Positions 34,898-42,550 of a stretch of 64,000 bases of DNA are shown piece by piece. Numbering within the stretch: the first letter of the stretch is position 1; every line of letters begins with the position of its first letter. The DNA lies in contig CAVPTB010000003.1 of NCBI GenBank assembly GCA_963708575.1, positions 1-64,000 of the forward strand, in the 5' to 3' direction. The notes below the pieces were generated by a model, which had not been told where the DNA came from, did no database searches, and saw only the letters and a program-made list of their open reading frames with translations. Made by a program: the position numbers and the translations under genes. The stretch is from DASVWZ01 sp963708575 (lineage in GTDB: Bacteria > Acidobacteriota > Terriglobia > Terriglobales > Acidobacteriaceae).

Positions 34898-35917
34898 TTG
34901 GAGCTTCAGGGGGTCTTTGCGCTAGCCGAAATACTCGGGGTGACCAGCACCGCTCCCCGGCAGGCGAGCAGTGTCTTCTTGCTGGTCAGCGTTTTTGCTC
35001 TCGCCACCTCACTGATTCCGGGAGCCGTCGGCTACCACTCGGACGCCACGCTCGTCGTTTCGCTACTGGCGATGCTCGCCGGCGTGCTCGCACGCACCTC
35101 TTGGGCCCAAAGGCTGACCGGCTACCGTTCGCTGATCTGGGCTGTGGTCGGCCTGGGTCTGGTGGCGGCGAGCAACGGCATCGGAGTCGTCCCGCCGATC
35201 CCGTTGGGGATCTACTTCGTCGTCATCTTCATGTGGATAGGACAGTGGTTCCCACCTGGAGTCGCGCTGCGCTTCGCCCCGCTGGGCGTGGCCGCCTACC
35301 TGCTCCCTTTTGCCTTCGGGGCGCCGCATTCATCCGGCGCGGTCCCGTCTGTGCTGCTGGTCATTCCGATCTCAGTCCTGGCCGGCGAAGCGCTGGCACG
35401 CCAGACGGCCGCGGCACGCCGCGCACAACGCGATCAGGCCGAGGCCCTGGCCACCCTCGCGCGGGCGAGCCATACCGACGACCTGACCGGCCTCGGCAAC
35501 CGGCGGCTCGGCAACCAGCTCTTTGATGGTCTTCAGCCAGGCGACGTCGTGGCGATCCTGGACCTCGACGACTTCAAACAAGTGAACGATGTCTACGGTC
35601 ACGCGCGCGGAGATCAGGTGCTGCAACAGCTAGGAGCTTTCCTGCTGGCCGAGGTGCGCGAGGCCGACACCGTCGCCCGGATGGGCGGCGAGGAATTCAT
35701 GCTCGTCGTTCGTCCGCCGGATGCTGTCAACGCCGAACGGATCGTCGGCAGGCTGCTCGAGCAGTGGAGGGTGACGACGCCACTCTCGACCCTGAGCGCG
35801 GGCATCGCGACGCATGCGGCCCGCCAGAGCCCTTCGTCGACCTACTCCAAGGCTGACGCAGCGCTCTACGAAGCCAAGAACGCCGGACGCGACCGCCTGG
35901 TGGTCAGTGCCGCCTGA
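34898..35917 (+). CDS. Membrane-bound diguanylate cyclase (GGDEF)
   Basis: 339 residues. About six membrane helices (residues 20-165) with no recognised sensor domain are followed by a coiled stretch and a GGDEF domain. The active site is GGEEF (263-267). An RxxD inhibitory c-di-GMP site (READ, 254-257) lies exactly five residues before it, so product inhibition is likely. DDLTGLGNRRL and DLDDFKQVNDVYGH are canonical. It should make cyclic-di-GMP. The frame opens with TTG at 34898; GTG 34939 is a possible alternative. It is divergent from the amidohydrolase operon. Confidence 0.92.
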   Translation: MELQGVFALAEILGVTSTAPRQASSVFLLVSVFALATSLIPGAVGYHSDATLVVSLLAMLAGVLARTSWAQRLTGYRSLIWAVVGLGLVAASNGIGVVPPIPLGIYFVVIFMWIGQWFPPGVALRFAPLGVAAYLLPFAFGAPHSSGAVPSVLLVIPISVLAGEALARQTAAARRAQRDQAEALATLARASHTDDLTGLGNRRLGNQLFDGLQPGDVVAILDLDDFKQVNDVYGHARGDQVLQQLGAFLLAEVREADTVARMGGEEFMLVVRPPDAVNAERIVGRLLEQWRVTTPLSTLSAGIATHAARQSPSSTYSKADAALYEAKNAGRDRLVVSAA

Positions 35918-36032
35918 AGGTGATGAGCAGGATCACCAGGACAACCACGCCGACGCCGACGGCAAACAACCCGAAGGGATTGAAGCCCCGATCGGGCGAG
36001 GTGCTCGCGACGGCGAACACGACGGACGACAC
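35904..36032 (-). CDS. Possible 42-residue single-span membrane protein
   Basis: A GTG-initiated frame downstream of the histidine kinase on the same strand encodes a short N-terminus (VASTSPDRGFNPFG) and one strong membrane helix (LFAVGVGVVVLVILLITF), ending RRH. It starts 10 bases after the kinase stop, with a weak GAGCGGG-like site, and its last 14 bases overlap the end of the opposite-strand GGDEF gene. Size and position suggest a small accessory protein of the two-component system, but it could be a chance frame. Confidence 0.4.
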   Translation of the reverse strand: MSSVVFAVASTSPDRGFNPFGLFAVGVGVVVLVILLITFRRH

Positions 36033-36042
36033 CCCGCTCTTT

Positions 36043-37503
36043 TTACACGCCCGGGCTGGGGTGCGGGGGCTGGGGAATCAACATTGAGACACTCGCCCCG
36101 CCGCTGGGCAGATTTTTCGCTTGTGCTGTACCGCCGTGGGCCTCGGCGATCTCGCGGACGACCGCCAACCCAAGACCTGCCCCACGCTGGCCATGGCTGT
36201 GGCTGCGCGATGGATCGGCGCGCCTGAAACGGTCGAAGGCATAGGGCAGGAAGTCGATCGGGAAGCCGGGGCCGGTGTCTTCGACGCTGATCACCAGACC
36301 GTCACCCTGACGCGCATAAGCAGCCGAAAGCCGAACCGAAGCCCCGTTGACGCGGTGCGAACCGCTCGGCGCGTATTCGACGGCGTTGGAGAGCAGATTG
36401 TCGACCGCCCGCCGGATCGCCGCCGAGTCGAGCACCGCTTCCAGCTCGGGCGCGACGTCGGTGCGCAGGTTCACGCCCGCGGAATCGGCTGCCGCCCGGG
36501 CGGAGCGCGCCGAGGCTGTGAGGATGACAGCCAGATCGGTCGGCTGGGGCCGCACGAGCGGCCCGCTCGTATCTGCCCGGGCCAGGAAGAGCAGATCTTC
36601 GGCGAGCTGTGAGAGCCGGTCCACTTCGAGAGCGGCGTGCTCGACGGCGTCGACGAGCTCCTCGTGGCTACGGCCCGGCCGGCTTGCAAGCTCCAATTCG
36701 GTACGGAGCACGGCCAGCGGAGTGCGCAGCTCGTGTCCGGCGTCGGCGACCAGATCCTGCTGGCGGGACAGGCTGGCCCCGAGTCTCTCCAGCAGCTCGT
36801 TGAGCGTTACCGCGAGCCTGGCCAGCTCGTCCCCGGTATTGGGAACGGCCAGCCGCTCGCCTCCGGTGCCGGCATGGCCCGCAGCCTCACGGCGCATCCG
36901 TTCCACCGGCCGCAGGGCAGCTCCGGCGAGCACCCAGGCTCCGGCCGCGACCAGCAGCACCAGCAGGGGGCCCGCGACCAGCAACGCATTCTGCAGGTCG
37001 TGCAGCGCCTCGTCGGTCGAGCGCCGTGACGCGCCGGCAAGCGCGACCCAGACACCGTCCTTGCGGCCCACCCCGAGGGCGGCCACGCGATAGGGCTGCT
37101 TCCCGACGTCAACGGTGGTGCGGATGAGCGCGCCGTCGGTGACTTTCCGCAGGTCGGTCGGCAGCCTCAGCTTGGGCGCCGGAGCACCGGTCGCGGTGCG
37201 TACCACCCCGTCCGGCTGGATGACGACGGCGAACGTCTCAGCGGTGTCCTCCGCGACACCGCGCGTACCGATATCGACCAGCGGGTCCGGCAGGCGTACC
37301 GGGGCCAGGCCATCGAGCGCACCGGCGATCGTCTGGGCGCGGGCGGAAAGCGTGTTGTCGAGGTTGGAGGCCAGGCCGTCGCGAAGGACGTGCAGGAAGA
37401 CCAGCGAGCCGCCGACCGCCACCACGGCGGCGGTCAGCGTGAAGGCGACGAAGAGTCTTGTGCGCAAGCCCCTGGGAATCAGCCGCCTCACGAAGCGGAT
37501 CAT
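36043..37503 (-). CDS. Two-component sensor histidine kinase
   Basis: About 486 residues. Two membrane helices (LFVAFTLTAAVVAVGGSLVF and LLVAGPLLVLLVAAGAWVLA) flank a periplasmic-type sensor of about 150 residues. A HAMP segment follows, then a HisKA domain with GHELRTPLAVLR (phospho-His 257) and a HATPase domain with N, D and G boxes (DNLLSNAVEYAP, EDTGPGFP, QRGAGLGLAVVREI). ATG 37503 is chosen because the frame upstream overlaps the response-regulator gene and is not protein-like. It lies 31 bases after the regulator. The signal is unknown. Confidence 0.93.
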   Translation of the reverse strand: MIRFVRRLIPRGLRTRLFVAFTLTAAVVAVGGSLVFLHVLRDGLASNLDNTLSARAQTIAGALDGLAPVRLPDPLVDIGTRGVAEDTAETFAVVIQPDGVVRTATGAPAPKLRLPTDLRKVTDGALIRTTVDVGKQPYRVAALGVGRKDGVWVALAGASRRSTDEALHDLQNALLVAGPLLVLLVAAGAWVLAGAALRPVERMRREAAGHAGTGGERLAVPNTGDELARLAVTLNELLERLGASLSRQQDLVADAGHELRTPLAVLRTELELASRPGRSHEELVDAVEHAALEVDRLSQLAEDLLFLARADTSGPLVRPQPTDLAVILTASARSARAAADSAGVNLRTDVAPELEAVLDSAAIRRAVDNLLSNAVEYAPSGSHRVNGASVRLSAAYARQGDGLVISVEDTGPGFPIDFLPYAFDRFRRADPSRSHSHGQRGAGLGLAVVREIAEAHGGTAQAKNLPSGGASVSMLIPQPPHPSPGV

Positions 37504-37534
37504 CCCCGAAACTCCCGGGATTGCTGGGAGGCGG

Positions 37535-38245
37535 TCAGGAGAGCGGAGCGGTGGAGGCTCGCAGCCGGTAGCCGGTTCCGCGCACGGTCTCCAGATCCTC
37601 GCGTCCAAAGGGCCGGTCGATCTTCCTACGCAGGTAGGCGACGTACTGGTCGACGACATTGCTGACCGGATCGAACGCGAAATCCCACACGTGCTCGAGG
37701 ATGCGCGTGCGGGTCAGCACCTGGCCGGGGTGTCGCATCAGGAGCTCGAGAAGCGCGAACTCTTTCGCCGTCAGCTCGATCTCTTCTCCGGCCCGCGTGA
37801 CCGTGTGCATGGCGGGGTCCAGCTTGAGGTCGCCGACCACGAGGGCGGTGGGGCGCTCTCCGACGCCTCGGCGCAGGAGGGCCCGCAGCCGGGCAGCCAG
37901 TTCCGCGAAGGCGAACGGTTTGACCATGTAGTCGTCTGCGCCGGCATCCAGACCCCTGACCCGATCGCCGACCCCATCGCGGGCGGTAAGCATCAGGACC
38001 GGCGACCAGCGCTGGCGTGAGCGCAGCTCGCGGCACACCTCGTAGCCGTCGATGAGTGGCAGCATCGCGTCCAGGACGATGGCGTCGTAGCCGACCTGCG
38101 TTCCCCTGAAGAGGGCATCCTGGCCGTCGCCTGAAACGTCGACGGCGTAGCCCTCCTCTTCCAGGCCACGCTTCAGCAGGGCTGCCATTCGGGTCTCGTC
38201 TTCTACCACTAGGACTCGCACACATGAAGCTTCAACCTTCAACAT
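37535..38245 (-). CDS. OmpR/PhoB-family response regulator
   Basis: 236 residues: a receiver domain with phospho-acceptor Asp59 (IVLDAMLPLIDGYE), acidic pocket VEDE, Thr in MLTARD and Lys in MVKPF, then a winged-helix DNA-binding domain (HPGQVLTRTRILEHVWDF, then RRKIDRPFGREDLETVRGTG). The partner kinase follows. ATG 38245 or GTG 38221 could be the start. The leader overlaps repeated words (TTGAAG, CTTCATGTG, CACATG) that could be regulator-binding repeats for autoregulation. Confidence 0.93.
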   Translation of the reverse strand: MLKVEASCVRVLVVEDETRMAALLKRGLEEEGYAVDVSGDGQDALFRGTQVGYDAIVLDAMLPLIDGYEVCRELRSRQRWSPVLMLTARDGVGDRVRGLDAGADDYMVKPFAFAELAARLRALLRRGVGERPTALVVGDLKLDPAMHTVTRAGEEIELTAKEFALLELLMRHPGQVLTRTRILEHVWDFAFDPVSNVVDQYVAYLRRKIDRPFGREDLETVRGTGYRLRASTAPLS

Positions 38246-38272
38246 GTGAAGTTTGTGTGACCCCGCTCAACG

Positions 38273-38674
38273 TTAGCCGCGTGTTATGGCGAAGGTGCCC
38301 GTCCCCCGAACACACAGCACGCCCTCGGAATCGACGATGGCTACGTCAGCAACCCCGAGGCGACCGCCGATGCGTAGCACCTCGCCCGTGCAGACGTAGT
38401 CCGCGCCGATGGAGAGCGGGCGCAGATAATCGATGTGCATGGACACCGTCGGCGAGGACAGGATCGTCGGGTCGGCAGCCCGCAGCGCCATCGCACAGAC
38501 GTCGTCCACCAGGGTGCCGACAAGGCCGCCGTGCACCTTGCCCATCGAATTGGACATGAAGGGCTCAGGGCGCCATGTGGCGACGCTGCCGGTCGTCGTG
38601 AGCGTCACCTCGTAGCCGAGCAGCTTGGCCCGCTCGGCGTGGCGGGATTGGCCCCAGTCGCGGGTGGCCGTCAT
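38273..38674 (-). CDS. PaaI-family hotdog thioesterase
   Basis: 133 residues. SNSMGKVHGGLVGTLVDDVC holds the HGG hotdog signature and the Asp of PaaI-type acyl-CoA thioesterases. HIDYLRPLSIGADYVCTGEV and GGRLGVADVAIVDSEGVLCV complete the fold. It probably hydrolyses a CoA ester in the cytosol. The ATG overlaps the stop of the LLM gene by 4 bases (ATGA), so the two form an operon. Confidence 0.85.
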   Translation of the reverse strand: MTATRDWGQSRHAERAKLLGYEVTLTTTGSVATWRPEPFMSNSMGKVHGGLVGTLVDDVCAMALRAADPTILSSPTVSMHIDYLRPLSIGADYVCTGEVLRIGGRLGVADVAIVDSEGVLCVRGTGTFAITRG

Positions 38675-39612
38675 GAAGCGAGCTCCGGAATCAGGTCGGC
38701 GAGCACCTGCAGCGTGTGCTGCGCGGAGGCATCGCGGTCGTCGTCCAGCCCCAGGACCGAGGCTGCAAGGTCAGTGGCACCGGCATCCGCGTAGGCGTGC
38801 AGCCGCGCAGCCACCGTCTTCTCGTCGCCGATGATCGCGATGTCAGCAAGATCAGGGTGCCCACCCTCGGCGCGAATGCGCTGGTAGGCCGGGATGGCGT
38901 TGTAGCCCGCGAACACCTTCGCCGCGCGTTCCCTTGCCGCGTCCACATCCCGAACGACGGCGACCGGAATGCCGGAAACGACTCGCGGCGCCGGGCGTCC
39001 CGCGTTAGCGGCCGCGCCGGCGATGGTCGGAACGACGTGCTCGGCGATGGCCTGCTCGTTCGCCCAGTAGGTGATCGTCCCGTCAGCCAGGGTGCCCGCC
39101 ATCCGGAGCATCCGCGGCGCCAGAGCGGCCACGAGCACCGGCATGTCACTGGCACCCGGAACCTCGAGCATCGCGCCGATCTGAAAGAACTCGCCCTGGT
39201 GATCGACCCTCCCGGTGCCGTGAAAGGCCGCTTTCAGCACCTCGACGTACTCCCCGGTGTGGCGGGCGGGCTTGGTGTACGCGAGACCGTGCATCCCTTC
39301 GATCACGACAGGATGCGACGGCCCGATCCCGAGCACGGTCCGGCCCTTCGTCGCGGCCTGCGCCGACAGTGCCGCCTGCGCCATCGTGATCGGGTGACGC
39401 GGATACGTCGGCATCACCGCCGTACCGAGCTCGATGCGCTCGGTCACCTGCCCGGCCAGAGCGACGGCGATGAGCCCATCGAGGCTCCAGGGGATGTGCG
39501 GCAGCCAGCCGGTCGCGAAACCGAGCTGCTCGGCCTCCCGCGCGTTGGCCAGCAGCGCGTCGACGTCGGTACGTAGGCCGCTCGCGTCACCGATAAAGAT
39601 TCCGAGGCGCAT
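38671..39612 (-). CDS. F420-dependent LLM-class oxidoreductase (TIGR03620-like)
   Basis: 313 residues of luciferase-like TIM barrel: MRLGIFIGDASGLRTDVDAL, AREAEQLGFATGWLPHI, ERIELGTAVMPTYPRHPITM, RTVLGIGPSHPVVIEGMHGL and PVLVAALAPRMLRMAGTLAD are typical of the F420-dependent mycobacterial-style group. The cofactor is assigned by family resemblance. It is coupled to a PaaI thioesterase, so the substrate may be a CoA thioester or its acid. It begins 9 bases from the end of the antiporter gene on the same strand and could be the tail of that transcript. Confidence 0.85.
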   Translation of the reverse strand: MRLGIFIGDASGLRTDVDALLANAREAEQLGFATGWLPHIPWSLDGLIAVALAGQVTERIELGTAVMPTYPRHPITMAQAALSAQAATKGRTVLGIGPSHPVVIEGMHGLAYTKPARHTGEYVEVLKAAFHGTGRVDHQGEFFQIGAMLEVPGASDMPVLVAALAPRMLRMAGTLADGTITYWANEQAIAEHVVPTIAGAAANAGRPAPRVVSGIPVAVVRDVDAARERAAKVFAGYNAIPAYQRIRAEGGHPDLADIAIIGDEKTVAARLHAYADAGATDLAASVLGLDDDRDASAQHTLQVLADLIPELAS

Positions 39613-39621
39613 CTCCGGACC

Positions 39622-40863
39622 CTAACGCGGGAGGCCCCTCACTCTTGGTCTCACCCTGTCCGGCAGCCGTTTCTGCTCATGCCTTGCCGCCGCCTGCCGT
39701 CTCGCAAGTCTCCGGCCGAGCGGATCGGCGGCGCGGGCCGCCAGCGGGCCGACAATGGCCAACAGCAGGACGTAGCAAGCCGCTAATGCCCCGAGCTTGG
39801 CCGGCTGCCCGGCAGAAACGGCCAGCCCTGCAATGACGATCGAGAACTCACCATGCGCGATGAGGGTGGCTCCCGTCCGCAGGCGACCCGGCACGCTGAT
39901 CCCCCGCCGCCTGGCCGCCCACCAGCCGGTAGCGACCTTGCCCACCACCGACACGACAGCCAGCCCCGACGCGACGAGCAGCGCCGGCGGCAGGCTGTGC
40001 GGATCGGTCTGGAGTCCGAAGAAGACGAAGAACACCGCAGCGAAGAGATCGCGTAACGGCGCCAGCAGCTTGCGGGCGGCCTCGGCGACCGGACCGGTGA
40101 GTGCGATGCCCACCAGGAAGGCGCCGACCGCCGCTGACACCTGCAGCTTCTCGGCCAGACCGGCGACCAGCAGGGTGATGCCCAGGACCCGAAGCAGGAG
40201 CACCTCGTTGTCCGGCGCGGCGACCACCCGGCTGACGACGTGGCTGTAGCGCGTGGCCACCAGGAGCACGCCGGCGACCGTGACGACGGCGATCGCAACC
40301 GTAAGGCTTCCGGTCGCGAAGCTGACTCCGGCCAGGACCGCCGTCAGGACCGGCAGGTAGAAGGCCATCGCCAGGTCTTCCAGCACCAGCAGCGAGAGGA
40401 TCACCGGGGTCTCGCGGTTGCCCGTCCGGCCCAGATCGGCCAGCACCTTGGAGATGATCCCTGACGACGAGACGGCTGTGACCCCGGCCAGCACCAGCGC
40501 ACCGGTGAAGCCCCAGCCGAGCAGAAATCCTGCGACGAACCCAGGTGCGGCGCCGAGAACGAGGTCGACCACGCCGGCGGACGCGTTTGTCTTGAGGTTG
40601 GAGACGAGCTCGTCCGCCGAGTACTCGAGGCCGAGCGTGAGCAGCAGCAGAAGGACCCCGATCTGGGCTCCGGTGCTGATGAATTCCGAGCTGGCCGACA
40701 GTGGAAGCAGCCCGCCCTGCCCGAAGGCGAGACCGGCCAGCAGGTAGAGCGGGATCGGTGAGACGCCGAGGCGCCCGGCGAACCGAGCCAGGATGCTGAG
40801 CCCTAGAAGGACCGCTCCGATCTCGGAGAGAAGGGCATAGACGTGTGGGTGCCCTGGGTTCAT
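39622..40863 (-). CDS. Monovalent cation/proton antiporter (CPA2; KhtU/KefB-like)
   Basis: 413 residues with 12-13 membrane helices: the N-terminal ALLSEIGAVLLGLSILARFA, LLLLLTLGLEYSADELV, the discontinuous-helix region VTAVSSSGIISKVLADLG with a TGNRETPVILSLLVLEDLAM block, and VFFVFFGLQTD. There is no TrkA-N domain in the same chain. Instead, a separate RCK_C protein is encoded just upstream, as in KhtTU K+/H+ antiporters. Expected role: K+ (or Na+) efflux and pH homeostasis. A basic tail rich in Arg follows the last helix. Confidence 0.9.
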   Translation of the reverse strand: MNPGHPHVYALLSEIGAVLLGLSILARFAGRLGVSPIPLYLLAGLAFGQGGLLPLSASSEFISTGAQIGVLLLLLTLGLEYSADELVSNLKTNASAGVVDLVLGAAPGFVAGFLLGWGFTGALVLAGVTAVSSSGIISKVLADLGRTGNRETPVILSLLVLEDLAMAFYLPVLTAVLAGVSFATGSLTVAIAVVTVAGVLLVATRYSHVVSRVVAAPDNEVLLLRVLGITLLVAGLAEKLQVSAAVGAFLVGIALTGPVAEAARKLLAPLRDLFAAVFFVFFGLQTDPHSLPPALLVASGLAVVSVVGKVATGWWAARRRGISVPGRLRTGATLIAHGEFSIVIAGLAVSAGQPAKLGALAACYVLLLAIVGPLAARAADPLGRRLARRQAAARHEQKRLPDRVRPRVRGLPR

Positions 40864-40871
40864 CAGCCGGC

Positions 40872-41396
40872 CTAACCCGACGGAGATTCGAGGATGCGTG
40901 CTACTCCCGCAAGCGCGTCGTCACTTCCGACCACCACCACCAGATCTCCGCCGGTGAAGACGAAATCCGGCCGCGGGCTGGCGATCACGTGGCCCTCACG
41001 GACGACAGCCACGATCGAGGCGCCGGTACGCGTGCGGGCTTGGGTGTCTCCCAGCGGCCGGCCGTCGTAACGCGAACCGACCGGCACCACCATCTGCTGC
41101 GTCTCCAGGCCGGCGAGATCGCGCTGCATGTCGGCCAGGCGTTCGACGATCCGGGGAGCGCCCAGTAGCTCGGCGAGCGCGTCCCCTTCCCTATCGGTGA
41201 GGGAGAGCACTTCGCGCCCGGCATCGGGATCGACGGTGTCGTAAACCACCAGCTCGCGGCGGCCATTGCGGAAGGAGATGACCGCCACCCGGCGGCCCTC
41301 CTCCGTCTCGAACTCATAGCGCAGGCCGATGCCGGGCAACGCTGTCTTGTCTATTTGCAGGCCCGAGAGCTCCGACTCTCTCGTCATACGACTCAT
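40872..41396 (-). CDS. khtT: RCK_C-domain regulatory subunit of the K+/H+ antiporter (KhtT-like)
   Basis: About 174 residues: an N-terminal domain (SGLQIDKTALPGIGLRYEF, VISFRNGRRELVVYD) and a C-terminal TrkA-C/RCK_C domain (VPVGSRYDGRPLGDTQARTR, ASPRPDFVFTGGDLVVVVGS). In Bacillus KhtT this domain binds c-di-AMP and gates KhtU. ATG 41396 has an AGGAGC site seven bases away; ATG 41387 is less well placed. It overlaps the preceding 52-codon membrane gene by 4 bases (ATGA) and precedes the antiporter by 8 bases, so all three should be one unit. Confidence 0.88.
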   Translation of the reverse strand: MSRMTRESELSGLQIDKTALPGIGLRYEFETEEGRRVAVISFRNGRRELVVYDTVDPDAGREVLSLTDREGDALAELLGAPRIVERLADMQRDLAGLETQQMVVPVGSRYDGRPLGDTQARTRTGASIVAVVREGHVIASPRPDFVFTGGDLVVVVGSDDALAGVARILESPSG

Positions 41397-41551
41397 AGTC
41401 CCGCTCCTACGTCCTGCCGCTCTTCTGCTTCCAAGGCACGTCGATCTTCGCGCTTGTCCTTCCAGAGGAAGAACATGGGTAAAAGGATGAAGCCCGTCAC
41501 CATAAGGGCCATCGCCAGGCCGATACGCATCCATTCGAAATCGCTACTCAT
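41393..41551 (-). CDS. 52-residue single-span membrane protein upstream of khtT
   Basis: MSSDFEWMRIGLAMALMVTG, then FILLPMFFLW, is one membrane helix followed by a charged cytoplasmic tail (KDKREDRRALEAEERQDVGA). ATG 41551 has a GGAGAAG site, and the stop overlaps the khtT ATG (ATGA), so it is translated with the antiporter genes. I recognise no family. It may be a small subunit or assembly factor of the antiporter, or a short stress-induced membrane peptide. Confidence 0.7.
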   Translation of the reverse strand: MSSDFEWMRIGLAMALMVTGFILLPMFFLWKDKREDRRALEAEERQDVGAGL

Positions 41552-41643
41552 AGGTCGTCTTCTCCGGTCACCGAAAAATGGCTCGCCGCTAAACCGGGCA
41601 GGCAAAAGCGCGGTAGCTGGCGCGAGAAAAGAAAGGGAAGGTT

Positions 41644-42015
41644 CTAGACGACGAGAGGTGGAGCGCGCGCCGGCCTGGGGCCGTGGAAGCGCGTGACACG
41701 ACGCCGCTGCGGGCGTCGCAGACCGAGCAGCCAGCCACTCAGCAGCAGCAGTAGCGCAGAAACCCCGAGGCCCGCGACCGGAGCTGACGTGTGCAGGCTG
41801 AACGCCGGCCCGGAGAGCCCGCGGGTGAGCAGCTCGGAGTCGGTGTGATGTCCGGTGCTGTGAAGTTGCGCCGTGTGAATGGCGGTCGAAAGCGAATCGG
41901 TGCTGAATGCTCCGGCGGACGCAGAATGCGGCGAACCGCCGAAGGCCAGGACACAGAACGCCGCTAATACGGCCAGCCACATCTGCCGCGCACGGGGCAC
42001 GCGGCTGGTGGTCAC
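41644..42015 (-). CDS. Exported His-containing protein with C-terminal membrane helix
   Basis: 123 residues. A signal-type segment (MWLAVLAAFCVLAFGGSPHS), a short extracytoplasmic stretch with His (IHTAQLHSTGHHTD), a membrane helix (VAGLGVSALLLLLSGWLLGL) and a basic tail. GTG 42015 overlaps the stop of the cysteine-dioxygenase-like gene (GTGA). This resembles the small Cys/His-bearing exported proteins found near actinobacterial metal-homeostasis genes, but no such function can be shown. A perfect palindrome lies just ahead of its start. Confidence 0.6.
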   Translation of the reverse strand: MTTSRVPRARQMWLAVLAAFCVLAFGGSPHSASAGAFSTDSLSTAIHTAQLHSTGHHTDSELLTRGLSGPAFSLHTSAPVAGLGVSALLLLLSGWLLGLRRPQRRRVTRFHGPRPARAPPLVV

Positions 42016-42540
42016 ACCCCTATTCTAGGGGAGACCAGATGGTCGGCCGGCAGGATCGTCGCCTGGGACTCCGGAACCATCGTCTGCTCGGTGTGCACCA
42101 GCTTCACCCCACCGCCCGCAGCCAATGCGTAATACGACATCTCCGTCAGCGGCGGGCTGTAGGCGTGGACGCTCACGGCCGGCTCGGGATACGGGTTGTA
42201 GACGTCGTGGATATGGCGGGCACCGAAGCTGCGCGTGCTGCCGGCGGCGACGTCGTACTCGCGTCCGGACGCCATGTACTCCCGGATTCGCCCGGAGACG
42301 GCCGTGAAGGCTCCGGCGGATCCTCCGTGGTCGTGCAGCGTGGTCGACTGCTTCTGTAGCCACGTGATCAGCCAGATGTCGACGTCCTCATCCGCATGCA
42401 CCCGCATCGACCAATGATCGTCGGTGCCGTAGCGCAGCAGCGGGGTCCAGAGCTCTGCTCGTGCTGCGTAATCGCGGGTGATCTCACGAAGGGCCGCGGG
42501 GCCCAATCCTGCTCGGCGGGAAGCTACAACTGGCACTGCG
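42012..42540 (-). CDS. Cysteine-dioxygenase-like cupin, 5' end lost at the chimeric junction
   Basis: About 175 residues remain. DIWLITWLQKQSTTLHDHGG holds the HxH iron pair; GAFTAVSGRIREYMASGREY, ARHIHDVYNPYPEPAVSVHA and YSPPLTEMSYYAL continue the cupin, with later His residues as the third ligand candidates. Members oxidise cysteine or related thiols. Residues upstream of LSAVPVVASRRAGLG are replaced by unrelated sequence from about 42,541, so the original start is missing. The frame remains open to 42,626 only by chance. Confidence 0.75.
42017..42031. promoter_or_regulatory. Palindrome inside the end of the dioxygenase gene
   Basis: CCCCTA-TTC-TAGGGG, immediately before the GTG of the exported protein. 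It might be an operator or a hairpin affecting coupling. It could also be coding coincidence. Confidence 0.3.
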
Positions 42541-42550
42541 CTCAGCCGGT
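42535..42550. other. Breakpoint joining actinobacterial and acidobacterial sequence
   Basis: On the left, a cysteine-dioxygenase-like gene loses its N-terminus. On the right, an ABC permease loses its last transmembrane part. Both are on the minus strand in different reading frames. Base composition, codon choice and gene content change sharply at this point. No IS, tRNA or attachment repeat is present at the join. Confidence 0.8.

Noticed and set aside
42535..42550. Horizontal transfer as the cause of the composition change
   Set aside because: No mobility gene, tRNA or repeat at the join; both genes are cut, and the change is total and one-sided to the window end.
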